DNA from: Hydnum rufescens UP504
Lineage: Eukaryota; Basidiomycota; Agaricomycetes; Cantharellales; Hydnaceae
Direction: 5' to 3'
Length of the DNA stretch: 64,000 nucleotides
Assembly (NCBI GenBank): GCA_014904985.1
Contig: MU128956.1
Location: forward strand, 1-64,000
Shown here: positions 1 through 12,294 of the stretch, in pieces
Numbering within the stretch: position 1 is the stretch's first letter
Layout: each line of letters opens with the position of its first letter
The notes under the pieces: model-generated
What the model saw: only the letters and a program-made list of their open reading frames with translations
Told to the model about the DNA's origin: nothing
Database searches by the model: none
Program-made: the position numbers and the translations under genes

Positions 1-3000
1 CCCCATGGTGTTTGCAGTCCCTCACCCAGTGCTTGTCACTTCCACAGGCAAAGCATTTCTGACCAGGCTTGTGGTGGCTAACTACCGAGTCGTCGCGGGG
101 GTACGGATAGGTTTTTTCCACACTGTCTGCTATTTTGCTGTTGGGTTGAGGGCAGGATCGTGGAATGCCAGTTCGCCCCCCTTGCCGTCGCCCTATGCTA
201 AACGCGTTCGAGGTATTGTTCCCTTCCTTTTCCTCACTAGAGTACTGGAAGGCTCCCTCAGGATCGTCTTCGAAAGCCGAAAAGGTTGAATTGTCTTCAG
301 CCTCTCCTGTAGCATCATCCTGGGCCACGAAGTTGGCCCTTCTCAAGTTTCCTGCTTCCGTTCGCCATTGATAGTGCTGCGTGGACTTCCACTGCATCAC
401 TAGTGTGGGCTCGAATTGTTTGGCAAGCATGAGGACTGACTCGATTGGCAGCCTCTCGCTCCACCGCAGGATGATGTCCCATGGTGTGGGAGCATTCCCC
501 ATCACTGAAGCTGTCTCCTCTGGGCTGTTCGCAGTAAACCAAAGGAAGATGCGTGATAACAGGATACGTCACTGAATGTACTCAGCAGGTGACTCCTGAG
601 GATGGTCGGTGCTCAAAATACTTCACTATTGTATTTGAGGCGTTCAGAGGTATACCAGGCTTCACCGAGGTAGCGATGCAGCACCCATTCACATAAATTG
701 TCCCATGATTGAAGGATGGTATGCTTAACTGGTGTCGAGTGCGCTTGCCAGGCTGTCGCCACAGCTCCTTTGAACCTTAGGGACACGATTGTAGGCATCA
801 TACGCTCCAGTTCAGGGCCTAAATTTACGAGGTCGTTGCACTCGTAGAGCCAATCAATGGCCGTATCCTTGTCGCCATCCCATTTGGGTACCACAGTCCA
901 CTTGAGGTGGTGATCCCAGGTGATTCCTTGGGGCAGGACATTGGCTGTGCCTCCTGGGGCCCTGGAGGTCCAGGGGGGCCAGGGGGGCTGGGCAGTCCTG
1001 GGGGGCCAGTAGGGCCAGGGGATCCTCCCCTGGGAGGGAATCCTGGGCCTGGGCCACCTCGTCCTGGACTTCCGCTACCGCCGCCATCACCACCACCGCC
1101 GCCACCCCTTGACGGTCCTGGCTCACTGCCCTTAGAGCTGGTGGGGCATGAGGGGGGAGGCATCGGGCCTTTCCCTTTAGACTCCATAGGGATCGGCTCA
1201 GACGTTCCAGCGTAGAGGGGGCCCGAGAGTGCGGTGCTCCCGTTCGAGGCTTGAGAGATGAGAAGCCCCTTCATTGGCGGGAATGTGAAGGGTATGGGAG
1301 CGGTAGCCTGCTCTTGAGGGAAGAGGGTCGCTGGTGGCCTGGTTGGGAGAGCAGAGAGCATCTCAGCATAGTACCCATGGGCCCTTGACACTCCCGGGGC
1401 TGGCAGGGCGGGTGTGTCAGTCGCTGCATTCCAGAGGGACCTTGCCTGCCTGGCTCCTCCTTCAGCAGATTCTGCTTGGTTGATGAGGTAGTTGGCTAGT
1501 GGTGAACGGGTGCGGGGTGCCTCCCCAACACAATGCATATGGGCACCTCCACTTGGAGGGAGTCCCGAATAGTCCCTGCCGACTCCCAAATTGGCTTTCG
1601 ACGGGGTCCATAAGGCGTTACGCAGCCCTTCCCCCAGGGTGGACACTCGTTGGGAAAAGGTCACGAATCGATTACGAGGGTTGGGCGTGGGAGTGCTCGA
1701 ACCTTGAAGAGGCACTTCCTGCCACTTTGAGGGGGACAACTCCAGATCAATGGAGGAGGCTCTATAGTTGGACGAGCGAGAGAACGCGGCTAACTCTGAA
1801 GGGGGGTTGGCCAGGCTGGCACATCAAGTATGGATCCCGGCCCTGCATTTGGACTGAGGGTTGTCCAGTGGCTGGTACTCGCCTGTTGTTCCTCTAGGGT
1901 GGTGGCTGATACAAAGAGCCCTAGGCCATATGGCTCGGCGTCGATCTGAGGCAGGGGCTGCACCTCAAGAGCTTCCTCCATCTTGAAGTCATACTCTCCA
2001 TACTTGGCAGCCTTATTTCCAGAAAATGGGTGTCTGGACGCTTGTACTATGGGGCGAACCCGTCGACGTCAGCTTCTAGAGCCTCCCATCCTGCAGCTAC
2101 AGCTCGCCTGGCAATTTTCTTAGTGGGCAGGTGCGGGTCATGCCAGGCCTTATGCAGCTGTTCCCTTAATTCAGGGATAGGAGGTAGCGAATCCTCTGAG
2201 GCCATGGGGGTCGATAGACTCTCCCCCTGGTGGAGCTTCCTCAGCTTGTACAGCCTCACAAGGGTCAACTCTGCCCGTAGTTTCAACAGCTTGTCAGCCA
2301 TCATAAGTTTTTTAAGCTCCTTAGATGTCCAGAGTTGCTCGGTCAATTTGGAATCCCGATCTATTACAAAGGTATGGGGCTCTTCCCCTACTATTGCTAC
2401 GACGTTGGTAATGACATTCTGCAGCCTCTCTAGCGCGGTTTGGATCATAATGAGGAGCTCCCGATCCACATACCACTCCTGCTGATCCTCCTCGAATAGG
2501 AAGTATGAGGTGTGATATTGGGCAGGCGTGAACTTCATCCATATGGAGATGAATTGGAACGTTGTAACAGGTGTGCTCGAAAAGGGGTCGGTGTAGTCTC
2601 CTACCGGCTCATCGAGTCTCTTGACAATCTCAAGGTACCGGGCTAGTGACCGGAGTCAGGGAGGGATAGCTACACATTCGTGCATGGCAGGGTGATAGAG
2701 CACATCTTCATGATCCGAAGATGGGACATGGTGAGCGATTCTCATGTGGAGGTTGAGCTTCAGAGACTTCAACCGGCGACCCATGGTCGACAGGGACTCG
2801 TGCGTGTAGAGAGGGGAGGGAAGAGTGGAGGGAGTGTGTGGCGTTGGGATTGGTTCAACCGCCTTGTCGGCTAGAGGGAACCAATGTAATAGCGCATTGT
2901 TCGACTGCGAACGTACACGATAGTCGTCGTTAGACAAGGTGGAGTCGATGGGGAGAAGAAAGGGATTGAGAAGAGTAGAATTCCTGCCACTCTCAGCACT

Positions 3001-3036
3001 AGCCTCGAGCGGGGAACCAGGCATGGAGCTAGGCAC
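1..3036 (-). pseudogene. Ty3/gypsy-type Gag fragment, decayed, running off left edge
   Basis: This is a retrotransposon capsid polyprotein, read leftward. From its N-terminal end it shows a leader (about 3036-2650), a helical segment around the words KFTPAQYHTSYF (2538-2047), a linker (1981-1790) and a long Pro/Gly/Ser-rich region with collagen-like GPPGPPGPPG runs (1739-900). Next comes a capsid-type domain with WDGDKDTAIDWLYECNDLV (894-613), then an acidic tail. At the very edge is a CCHC zinc knuckle, CFACGSDKHWVRDC (about 13-54). The parts lie in different frames with stops between them, so it is a dead copy. Protease and reverse transcriptase would lie beyond base 1. The family is inferred from the capsid words and the zinc knuckle. 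No LTR was recognised. Confidence 0.75.
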
Positions 3037-3445
3037 TTGCTTTGCTCCGAGTCTGGGAGAAAAGGGTGCGGGGGAAGAGGGAGGATGATGAAGGCAAGTA
3101 AGTAGTCGTTAGCCAAGTGGCATAATGACTATCTAAGGAGAGGGATAGAAGTCAGTGAGTAGGCTAAAGGGCTGTACTCACAGTCAGAGTCGTGTCGATA
3201 CAAGACTCGCTGAGTAGGCCAGCTGTCCGAGCAGCCACTAGAACAGAAAGAGGGGGGTGTGTCAGTAGCGGGTCATGTCGATAGTGACGTGACGGGAAGG
3301 TTTCGCAGGTCTCGCGTGAGTGTAGAGGTCCGGGCAAGAAGTTACTCTCCATTCAGTAACATCCGTGACTACAATCATCGCGGACCACGCTATTATATAA
3401 GTGTCCTAAAATAGAAAGAAGGACTTCGTATACTAAAGAGCTATA

Positions 3446-5570
3446 TTACACTAGTGCTTCCTGTATGCGCCTGGAAATTAAACAGATTTCAGATCCAGTG
3501 TCTATCATTGCTGAGACTTGCTCAGCTGCTCCAACCTTGACTATTAGTCGTCCTGTACCCATTGCAAGAAGAGCAGGCTCCAGGTTGTGTTTCACATCTC
3601 CAACATCCACAGTTTGAGACATGAACCCATAGCTAGAGTCTGGCCATTCTTCTGGGTCAGTTTCATCATCTAGGTCCAAGTGGTAATCACTTTCATCTGT
3701 TTCGTCATATGTTTGTACCACTTGAGCTCTATTAGCTTTGCCTACATAGTCTTTGTGTGTTCGAGTTGCATTGTTAAACTCTTTGGACACTTCCCCAGAT
3801 ATTCCTAGGACAACTCCTAAAGGTAGCTTAACTTCTTGTTCATACAACTGATCCATAACTTGGCATATGTTGACTTTTTGCCTTAAATCAGTTGTGAACT
3901 GCATCTTTGGAGGGTTTCTGGGTATGTAGACTTTCTCCTGGTTCTTTGTTTTGTCCCCTGAATCATCCACCATTTCAATGTCTTCATCTGGTAGATTATT
4001 CATGCCCTTTTTATGAGCTAAGGGAGGCCTAGGCTCAGCCATTTGCTTCAGGATAGTAGGAGGATTTGAAGGTGTGAATGGTTTGGCCTTTGTTGTTTCA
4101 GTCTCATCTTTTCTGTTTGGGGCAGGTGTAGGTGCTAAAACCTTGGGAGGGTTAGGCTGTGGTCTAGGAGGTACGTCAACATATGGTTTCCCTTGAGAAG
4201 GTGCCCGAGTTACATGAGGATCAGGTCGTGCTATAGGATCATATCGGACATTCTTCTTCTCAGTTCGCTCAGCATCCATGGAAAACCAATTGCTGTTGTT
4301 TATATGATGATCTGTATCTGGAGCCTGACTCCAGGGTGCTACCAGTGTTGCAGAAGAGGTATGACTTTGATGGAGTGGTGTATCCTTTTTACGATGCATT
4401 TTATGGATATATTGCTCCACAGTTTCATTGCCAAGATCCTGGAAACTGGGAAGTCGGTCACCATTTGCCATCAAGATCCTATACCCATTGTCGATTAGTA
4501 GGCCTTCTCTCAACAATTGGTGACATTCTGGACAGTTCCTGATACCAGGTACATGGGTGCCCATCTGTCTACAGAACCAGCAGAACTTAGGGGTATTGTC
4601 TGATCTAGGTTTGGTTCCAGGATCAAATAATTCACGCTTACCCCCTAGTCTGCCAGGTCTTTCTTCTCCAATTGATTTTTCAGAGATCTTCCTTGACAAT
4701 TGCCTTACTTCTTCTGCCAGTTGGTCTACTTTGTCATCAGATCCCATGGTGTCTGCCGCATTTTTGCCAAATTTTTGAGCAGATCCTAGGGATTTGTCAT
4801 GTGTTTCAAGCTGAAGAGTCAGTCGCCTAACATCTTCTGTGAGTTGTTCTACTCGAGGTCACTTGACTTCTGTTTTCCAATGACATTTCGCCTGATGATG
4901 TCTTTTTCTGAATAGTGATGTTTGACCTTATCAGGTTTTCAGACAGAAGATCGCTCTTTCCTTGAAGAACAACGCCTTTGCCTTTCATCTTCAGAGCTGC
5001 TAGGGTCATCTTCAGAAGAGCTTTCACTGTCTGAGTCATTGCCTGACTCAGTGTCTTCACTATCACTATCTTTAAGATCACTGTATAGGTCTTTGGAAGA
5101 TTTCTTTGTCTTCTTAGACTTAGCTGGCTTTCGGTTTCCCTTTCATCATCTTCTGAATCATCAGACTCAAAGTCAGATGTTCGAGATCTGGTATAGGTAA
5201 TCCGAGAGTAAACTGAATCCTTATCCAAGATAGATAGAGCAATCTTTTGATAATGTCAACATCTTGAGCTACAGACCGGTCCAATGTAGGATTTGAAATC
5301 TTCAGATCTTCATATATATCTTTTTGAGGGACCTAGGCAAACCCTCCCAAAAGAAATAAATTCTTATCTTCAGAATTTAAAGGTTTGGGCCTACATATGG
5401 ACCTTATCATGAAGTCAGATATAGTATGTGTCAAAGTGGGACCTTGGAGATTATGGCCATGGTTCTCTTTGATAAATCTCTCAATGGTCCCTGTGTGGTG
5501 AACGAGTGTGTGTGGTAATCAGGTTGCGGTTAGAAGATCAGATGTAGCCTGTTTCTTTAAGGCATCCCAT
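3446..5570 (-). pseudogene. Second retrotransposon Gag-protease fragment
   Basis: The leftward reading gives an upstream Gag part (about 5570-4830, Ser/Asp/Glu-rich, broken frames) and a longer open segment of 433 codons (4747-3446). The segment holds a cysteine-rich knuckle, FCWFCRQMGTHVPGIRNC, followed by CPECHQLLREG. After a basic and acidic linker comes an aspartic protease active site, MIDTGSEICLISRRI, close to its end. In fungal Ty3/gypsy elements this order (Gag, knuckle, protease) leads into reverse transcriptase, but here the frame ends about 30 codons after DTGS. It is therefore truncated and lacks RT, RNase H and integrase. It abuts the first Gag fragment and may be a nested or rearranged insertion. 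It could not be resolved as part of the same element. Confidence 0.75.
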
Positions 5571-5599
5571 CCATGACCAGAGAGTCACTTTCCGTCGAA

Positions 5600-8050
5600 A
5601 CGGTGGCCTGATCAGGCATCCGCGGCTGGACTGCCTTTTTACGAGTACAGAGGGTAGCTGCCTTGCACTTCTGGGATCACGCCGCGACGTGCCCGCGGTG
5701 CGCGAGGTGCGCCGACCTCAGACTGCGTGAGAATTCCTGTATTTGGTCGCGGAGCTTGGGCGGATCGTCGCTCGGAAATGAAGCGATGGCACGGTTGAGA
5801 GCGCACAACTAACCTTTTTCAGAAATCATTCAGATGGACTTGCGTTAGGGTCGGTGCAGTTATGTCCGAAGCGTTGCCGATGGCTGGAGCTAGATGAAAA
5901 TGTCCTTACCTGGGTTCTGATACCGGTCTGAGAATGCGGGCGCTGTGAAGAACGTATGGCTTGGGCTGGGTGTGTCGGGCGCGAATCTCAATGACGCTGA
6001 GTCTGAGGGGTAATTTCGAGCGTGTGGTGGGGTCACGTTTTTGTAAGCTAGATGTTGAAATTGAAGTTGGTCCTAGAGTTTTGGTTGATGTTAGAGTATC
6101 CCAGTGTTGACGTAGAAGTCCTATGTGCAGAATGGTAAAACCACTCCCCTGTAAGGCACCACAGGTTTCTGTAGGGGTTTTCTGCCGATGTTCATGGAAG
6201 AAAACCTCAGAGCAGGTCGAACGACGAGAGGTCTGACTTGAGTCTGTTAGTAAAATTGACAGAGGAACTGGTTGCTTGGTTACTGAGGATAGCGTAGGAT
6301 GCAAGGGTGGGACTATAGGGTGTGAGGAGAGAGTGTGTGGACGGGTTTGATGAAGAGATGAAGAAGGTGAAAGGTTGGTACATAAGGGTAAGGAGCGTGA
6401 GAAGCAGTGGTGAGGTCGATCAAGGAACTTTACGGTAAGACTTGTTACAGGTTACTAGAGGGGCCTTCAAATCCTCTCCAATGTAGCTAGAGATCTTCCT
6501 CTGATAAGGCTGTGCGTAGACTTAGGTTGTGATGCCTAGGCTTAAGCTATTGAGGCTTGGTCTTACCGAATACCTTGGTAATGGCCGAGGGGGGTTGCGG
6601 CTCCTTTCGCTGTGGTGACCTGGGGTAGAACTTGAGGTCTGAGTGTGGCTAAAGGTAGTACTGGATGATGAAGAATAGAGTAAATATTGGGGAATCCCCT
6701 CTTTTTTTTCCAGGTGTGTGAAGAATAGGAGGAGACTGCTGGGGGACCTGCGAATGTTCGTGGTCTTCTACCGTAAGATTCCCCCCCTCGCTTTATGCCT
6801 GGTCAGAGGAGCCCTATACGAAGCATGCCGTGTCCCCTTGTCTTAGTTACCGGTAGGAAGGGGATGAGGATGAAGCGCCTTCGTTTGCTTCTATCGTAGA
6901 AGGGAAGCGCGAACCTGATGACTTCATCTGAATGACCTCCATCTTATGACTCGTATGCCTTCATGTGTTCCTAAATTGAATTATTGTTCGTACCCCTAGA
7001 AAATAGTCTGTAGTTGACTCCACGATTCTAGAAGGGTGTCAGCGATTAGCCCAATGCGTTCTAGAAAGGTGGAGGTCCATGGTTCTAGAAGGAGCACTGG
7101 ACATCTTCCTACATGGTGTTGCTATGGTGTTTCAGGGTTAGTCGTAATTTAGGGTTGCTATGGCGCCCTTAAGTGTTCCCTCAATAATACTACCATTTCA
7201 GTGGGATCAACAAGGATTCTTAAAAGGTGCCCAAGGCTAGCCCTTACGCAGTGTACACGCTAAGTTACACTGTCGTAGGTTCGCCCGGCTGTATTACTAG
7301 GTGTGGCTGGCCCTGGTAAGCGACGGTAGGAGCTGAGAAGGAGGCGCCGAAAAGCAATCTTTCTGGGATATGGCTTGTCTGTTACAGACATGCGCCTGTC
7401 CAGGCTCGATCTGGGGTAGGTCAATAATACTGGTGCTCAGGGTTCACACACCTTTGTGGCGCTTGTTGTGGTGCGCGCTGTGCTCTCTGTCTGTCCACCT
7501 TGGGAGGAGACGGTGACCTTCGCACTTCCAGCACCTTCATGTGTGTCGTATTTTCTTTGTGGTTGATGGTTGTGGCCATTCCTGGGGCGCGGGCGGCCGG
7601 GAGCGTGGCGGGCACGTTGGTGCCACCGGTCGTGTTCCTTCTTTCGTGTCTTTGTTGTCCTTGCTCCGTTGTCTGGGAGGTTTACGTAGGCTCCCACAGC
7701 TGAGATCCCGGCTCTGGCGTGTGGTCTCGTCGAGCAATGTCTCAGTCACGAGATGTCTGAGTGAAGCCACTTATGAGAGTTGGGGCGCCGGCGCGCCGAT
7801 GTTTGTCATCAGTGGTTACCAATGGGGCAGGTGTTGAGGCGCCTGCCGACTAGGACAGGGAGGAGAGAGAGGAGGGAATGTGGCAACATGGCGGCGGACC
7901 AGGTGAGCGTTGCATCAGACAGAGTGAGAGCCGCGAAAGGTTGAAGGCGTGGGCGCAGTGTCCGATGTGAGGTCGGGTTGGGTACAACATGGGTGACAGG
8001 TTACAAATCAGCAGGGAAACTGTATGACATATGTACAGTAAATATATGGG
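5600..8050. other. No gene recognised; retroelement-flanking spacer
   Basis: Open stretches on both strands (for example 6304-5906 leftward and 7541-7837 rightward) show no recognisable motif, no supportable splice pattern and overlapping antisense frames. Short C- and T-rich tracts occur near 6700 and 6780. Nothing firm can be annotated; the stretch is probably old repeat sequence. Confidence 0.4.
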
Positions 8051-8156
8051 TTAATGGGCAATAGAGCACCAGGGAATATAGTGCAGTAGTGTGGGCAGAT
8101 GCACACAATATGAGTAAAATTGCAAGCACCGATAATGTGCCAGATTGAAGCCAGGG

Positions 8157-9073
8157 TCAATCGGACTCGACAGCAGACTTAGTCCTCCAACAAATGGAGG
8201 TTTGGGGGGTGCCATAGGAGGGAGGAAGAGAGAGGAGGATGGCAATGGCAAGTATGTTATCAGGAAGAGTGAATCCAAGGTTGGCAAGCTTGAGGGCATG
8301 TCCATGTAGTTCATTAATCTGTGTTTCAAGATTGGAAGAGTCATTGAACTGTTCACACCAGATTTTTCCCATTAAGTATGAGATTGCTTGTACACCAGAC
8401 CCTTCATAATGTGTACAGAGAGCCATCCAGATGGCCTTTGTGCCACTGAGGTGCATCACTCCCATAAGAGGGTCATCCTCAAGGGTGAGTGTAATTTTCT
8501 GGCATGCTTCCCAGTTCTTGGTTACCCAAACCATGTGGCTCTCAGTGCCCCTACTGGGTTCTGTCTTATCATTGTCACCAGTGACATAATCAAGAAGGTT
8601 ACACACTTTGAGGATTTCTCTCACACAATATTTCCACAGCATAAAGTTTCTGCCATCATTAGGGGGTTCCACACAGCCCAAATTGTTCCCAAATTGCTCC
8701 CAAATAGCATAGCCAAATGAGATTTGAAGAGTTTCACAAAAACTGATTTGAGCATGATTTGAAAAGTGATTTGGAGCTTACCTGAGCCCCAAATTGCTTT
8801 TCAAATCACTCTCAAATCCATTTTTGAATTGAAAAGTGAAAATTTGGACACTTTTGAGAAGTGATTTGGAGCTCAGGTAGCTCCAAATCCATTTTCAAAT
8901 CCTCACAAGTCAGTTTTTGGGAAACTCCCAAATCTCATTTGACTACAGTATTTGGGAGCTATTTGAGACCAATTTGTGGTGCATGAAACCCCCTATTGGC
9001 AAGTTTGGGGATTGAGGCAAAGAGGTGGCCAGTTGGGTCTGCAGAATTTCTGCTGGAAGTAGTTAGATGCCAT
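8157..9073 (-). pseudogene. Copia-type (Ty1) retrotransposon Gag, interrupted by a MITE
   Basis: Leftward reading gives a Ty1/copia Gag of the UBN2 or retrotran_gag_2 type. The words are NDGRNFMLWKYCVREIL, then AIWMALCTHYEGSGVQAISYLM, LETQINELHGHALKLANLG and ILLSLPPSYGT. The preceding part, read as LFASIPKLAN, lies beyond the MITE at 9073-8996. Removing the MITE with one TA joins these as LAN-NDGRNF in the same frame. The frame is lost after LPPSYGT near 8200, and no protease, integrase or RT follows before 7400, so only the 5' part of the element survives. No in-frame ATG was found just after the primer site. The LTR and primer site lie immediately upstream at 9085-9403 and 9073-9084. Confidence 0.75.
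8660..8995. mobile_element. MITE with long terminal inverted repeats and TA target duplication
   Basis: A 334-bp element has imperfect terminal inverted repeats of roughly 70 bp. The left end reads AGGGGGTTCCACACAGCCC and the right end, reversed, reads AGGGGGTTTCATGCACCAC. Each then continues with CAAATTG, CTCCCAAATA and CAAATGAGATTTG words. It is flanked by TA on both sides (8660-8661 and 8994-8995), as in Tc1/mariner-type insertions. The interior is made of inverted and repeated GATTTGGAGCT and CTCCAAATC words and could fold into a long hairpin. It has no coding capacity. It sits inside the copia Gag frame. Confidence 0.8.
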
Positions 9074-9084
9074 GGGCCATAACC
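9073..9084 (-). other. Primer-binding site, half-tRNA(iMet) type
   Basis: Immediately after the LTR end on the minus strand is GGTTATGGCCC. This is one base short of GGTTATGAGCCC, the complement of the anticodon arm of initiator tRNA-Met that copia-class elements use with a cleaved tRNA half. It fixes the inner LTR boundary at 9085. Confidence 0.6.
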
Positions 9085-9403
9085 TGTCAGGAGACTAGGA
9101 AGACTCAGTCTCATATAAGAGACTAGTATGTATAATACTAGAACTATTTACAGTGTGAGAGATAATCCCTGAAAGGGAATACTGTTTAGGGTACCAGCTT
9201 ACCTCAGTCTCATATAAGAGGACTGAGGAACACTGTCACTGAGTACCATGAACTATATAGCAATTGCCTGAAAAGGAAAGCTACCTGAAAAGGGGGTGAT
9301 GACTAAGCATCCATGACCTGTGACTCTTGAATAACCTGAGGATCCTGGGGATCAATCTAAGTTCCTGCTCCTGCCCCCATCTACCTGAGCCATCCATTCA
9401 ACA
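9085..9403 (-). repeat. Probable copia 5' LTR
   Basis: On the minus strand this block starts TGTTGAATGG (9403) and ends CTCCTGACA (9085), so it has the TG..CA ends of an LTR, and it is followed by a primer-binding site. It is about 319 bp and contains two copies of a CTTATATGAGACTGAG word (near 9100-9115 and 9205-9220), a plausible TATA region. The outer end is less certain than the inner one because no second LTR is present in the window. It ends only 26 bp before the ATG of the rightward kinase gene. Confidence 0.5.
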
Positions 9404-9429
9404 GATTCCAGCCTCTCTTCTCAACCATC

Positions 9430-11018
9430 ATGTGTTCTGCTGGCACCACTATATTTCCAGAGGAGCCTCTCTTGAAGACACTTGAACAAGGTGCTGGATT
9501 CTTTCCTGCCAGACCCGGACTAGTTCTAGATGATGGAAAATATCGCATCTTGAGGAAGCTGGGCTGGGGTCAGCATTCATCTGTATGGCTTGTCCATGGT
9601 CTTCAGTGAGTTCAGATTTTGGGTGAATTACCTTACAAGTCCTCCCTCCTTATGTCTCAATTACAGGTTCACACCCAAACGATTTTTTGCAGTCAAAATC
9701 CTCACAGCTGCAGCAACTCATTCACACCATGCTGGACACAGGCACGAGCTCGAGTTGCTGGATTCAATCAAGGATGCTAGATTTTCTTACTTGGCCCGTC
9801 TCCACGATGACTTTGAGCTCAGTGGTCCTCATGGCCAGCATTTATGTCTTGTCATGAATCTGCTTGGCACGAGTGTGCAGACACTTAGGATGTCTACTCC
9901 AACCCAAACTCTCGCTGTACACAGTGTCAAGACTATCATCGCACTTCTTCTTGAAGGCCTCACTGAGCTACACAATCTAGGTATTGTTCATACCGGTGAG
10001 ACTCTCTTATTCATTGCGGTCTGAGATCCTCATGCTCATGATCTTTTGCAGACATCGAAGCCGATAATATACTGTTCCGGGTAAATGCTCAGGAAGCCAT
10101 CATTGCTCCCATTCTCGCCTCCGAGCCCCTGGCCATTGAAGGCAGTTTCGAGCTTAAAGGCCAGTCATACCCTATCCTACACTCGCAACCTATCACTCCA
10201 TGTGTTAGGTGGGACGATGATCAGTTGAGGGCTGAGAACTGGTCCATATCTCTCATCAATCTTGGGCACGGTACACTCCCCTTCTTGATCTTAACCTCAG
10301 TGTGAGCCAGCTTACTTATGGATGCTCTAGGTCTGCATCCAGGCAAGGATCCACTCCCCATCAGAGTCAGTCCTCCTGAGCTGCGCTCGCCTGAAATGAT
10401 CCTGGGTGCTGGATACAATACTAAACTAGACATCTGGGCTCTAGGCTGCTTGGTCAGTGATGCACTTGAGTGAATTGGCATAATCCATCACTTCTGATAC
10501 ATCCTCCTCCTTCTATCTGGCTTAGACCTTCGAGCTACTCACTGGGGTTTTACTTTTTGCCCCGGAAGGGAACTCCGATTGGAGCTATGAAGATGATCAC
10601 CTTGCCAAAATGCATGAACTTACGGGTGACAGTTTCTCAAAGTCCTTCCTGGATCGGGCCGCACTAAGTAAAGACTACTTCGAGCCAGATGGTGTGTTCA
10701 AGGTCCAATTTCCACCTGGAGTGGCCTTTGCTCATTTGTGTTTCTTTTTTGTCATCGTTGTCAGGTACACTTGCTCGAATTCCAGATCTCACACCGACAC
10801 CCATTGAGTCAATCCTCCAACAATACTCGGCCTTGCTCTTGGAGGAGGATCTTAAGCCCGCTGCTGATTTCATCCGTGCGTGTATCCGAATCGATCCTGA
10901 GGAGCGCCCACCCGCAGAGACACTGGTAGGTCATGAGTGGATGCGTGGTGCCTTGACGTGTGTCGGTTGGAGGGATGTCAATGCATTGCTGGGGAACAAT
11001 GCAGAGCATTCGGCGTAG
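9430..11018 (+). CDS. SRPK-like protein kinase with altered catalytic motifs
   Basis: Six exons (9430-9605, 9667-9995, 10052-10270, 10331-10452, 10526-10691, 10765-11018) join without a break to 421 residues. The fold is that of the SR-protein kinase family: glycine loop LGWGQHSSVWLV, the VAIK-type lysine in FFAVKIL, catalytic loop VHTDIEADNIL, and LDIWALGCL for the subdomain IX DxWxxG. Two positions are unusual. The loop lysine of HTDIKxDN is glutamate, and the Mg-binding DFG position reads NLG in ISLINLGHG. The catalytic Asp and Asn are kept. Agaricomycetes carry many such lineage-expanded SRPK-like genes. Reduced or absent activity is inferred. The family's spacer insert between kinase lobes is short here. 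A copia LTR lies 26 bp upstream. Confidence 0.85.
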
Positions 11019-11295
11019 CATAATGGTACCACGAAAAATTTTAGGAAACAATGCCTATCTTTGAAGCTCGGTCGGTATCTACGTTCAGAACCCTGGGGGT
11101 ATTTCTCGACTTTCACCCCGTAACATCATGATTCTTTAATGTACTCCGCTGAGACGGCATAGCCTAGTGAGTAACCCTCAACTCCCAAAATTTTGAGCGA
11201 GCTTTCTGGACATGGAGAGATCAAGGTCCTATACACTACAGTCCCAGAGGACAATTTTAGATGCTGGCGCAAAGGCCACAATTAAACATATCGTA

Positions 11296-12294
11296 TCAAG
11301 CTGGGATCCACCCCTCCCGTAATTCCTGCTCCAGCTTCCTTACCTCCTCTGCACTCGTTGCCTTAGCAATGGCATCGCGAATGCGCTTCTTTTCCTCAAC
11401 AGTCATCAGTCGCCCAGAGGCGCCCGGCACAAATGTTTTCGCCATCCCAATCTCCGGAACCACCCCGTTGTTGAGTGTCGGGGCTGCAGTGTTACGGGTA
11501 GAGGAGATTGTCGTCGCGAGCGAAGTTGGAAGCTTGTCGGGCGTGAGGAACAGTGTTTCTGCGGCTTTCCGTTCCTGTGGACGGAGTGTACTCGATTGAG
11601 TACCTAGAGATACCACTGCATCGCAAGTAGGTCACACCTTGTCCTTGATTCGTTCAAAGTCAAGTACCCGGAGAGACTTGCATACATGGATCACCCAACT
11701 TCGGTACCATTTTTTATCTCGCACGGGACACCCAAGAAGACTCAAGTATTGGAGGTTTCTACATTTCCCCAGGACCTGTTCAGTTGTGTACGTGGGTCAG
11801 TGCACCCAGACATCTAGGCGAGACGATGCCCACCTCGAGATCACCGAGTTCTAGAAATGCATTGTTCGTCAAGATAAGGGTGCGTAAATTAGGTGCAGAA
11901 TTCGCGATGGAGGGGTGAATAGAATGGATGGCGTTGTTCGCAAGTAGCAACGTGGTCAGTCTAGGCGAGAGTGGCAAGTTTGCCAGTTGCAAGATAGCAT
12001 TGTCGGTCAAGTCTATGGTGTCGTGTTGGTCCTGACAATGACGACGCCATAGTGCGTGAATGGTCAAAGAGGCCTCACGGTTCTTCACGGGGATAAACCC
12101 ACCTTGGTGACACCAAGATTTTCGATTGCGGGAATTTTGTGACCTGCACAGAAACGCCCGGGTCACCTCCGACAATGAGCAGAATGATCAACACAGAAAA
12201 CTACGGGGAGCACACCTCTTAGGTCGAGTTGACGGTCCTTGAGAGGGTTTAAGTAAGACGGCGAAGATGCTATGAGCTCTGGTGTGAGCTTCAT
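11296..12294 (-). CDS. LEA1: U2 small nuclear ribonucleoprotein A' (U2A'), LEA1 family
   Basis: Five exons on the minus strand (12216-12294, 12103-12143, 11834-12031, 11638-11775, 11296-11574) give 244 residues, close to the usual 240-260. The start MKLTPELIASSPSYLNPLKD and the following QLDLRGHKIPAIENLGVT are characteristic of U2A'. Leucine-rich repeats follow (TIDLTDNAILQLANLP, LTTLLLANNAIHSI, LRTLILTNNAFLEL), then the cap motif around YLSLLGCPV and LRVLDFERIKDKERKAAETLF. U2A' binds U2B'' and U2 snRNA in the spliceosome. The gene is divergent from the septin gene, with 179 bp between start codons. Confidence 0.93.

Noticed and set aside
900..1215. Possible host collagen-like protein (GPPGPPGPPG)
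   Set aside because: On the minus strand it is continuous with retrotransposon capsid and zinc-knuckle words, so it is a Gag linker; the plus-strand version is antisense.
5906..6304. Leftward open frame of 132 codons
   Set aside because: No motif, no splice context and only marginal length; it lies in retroelement debris.
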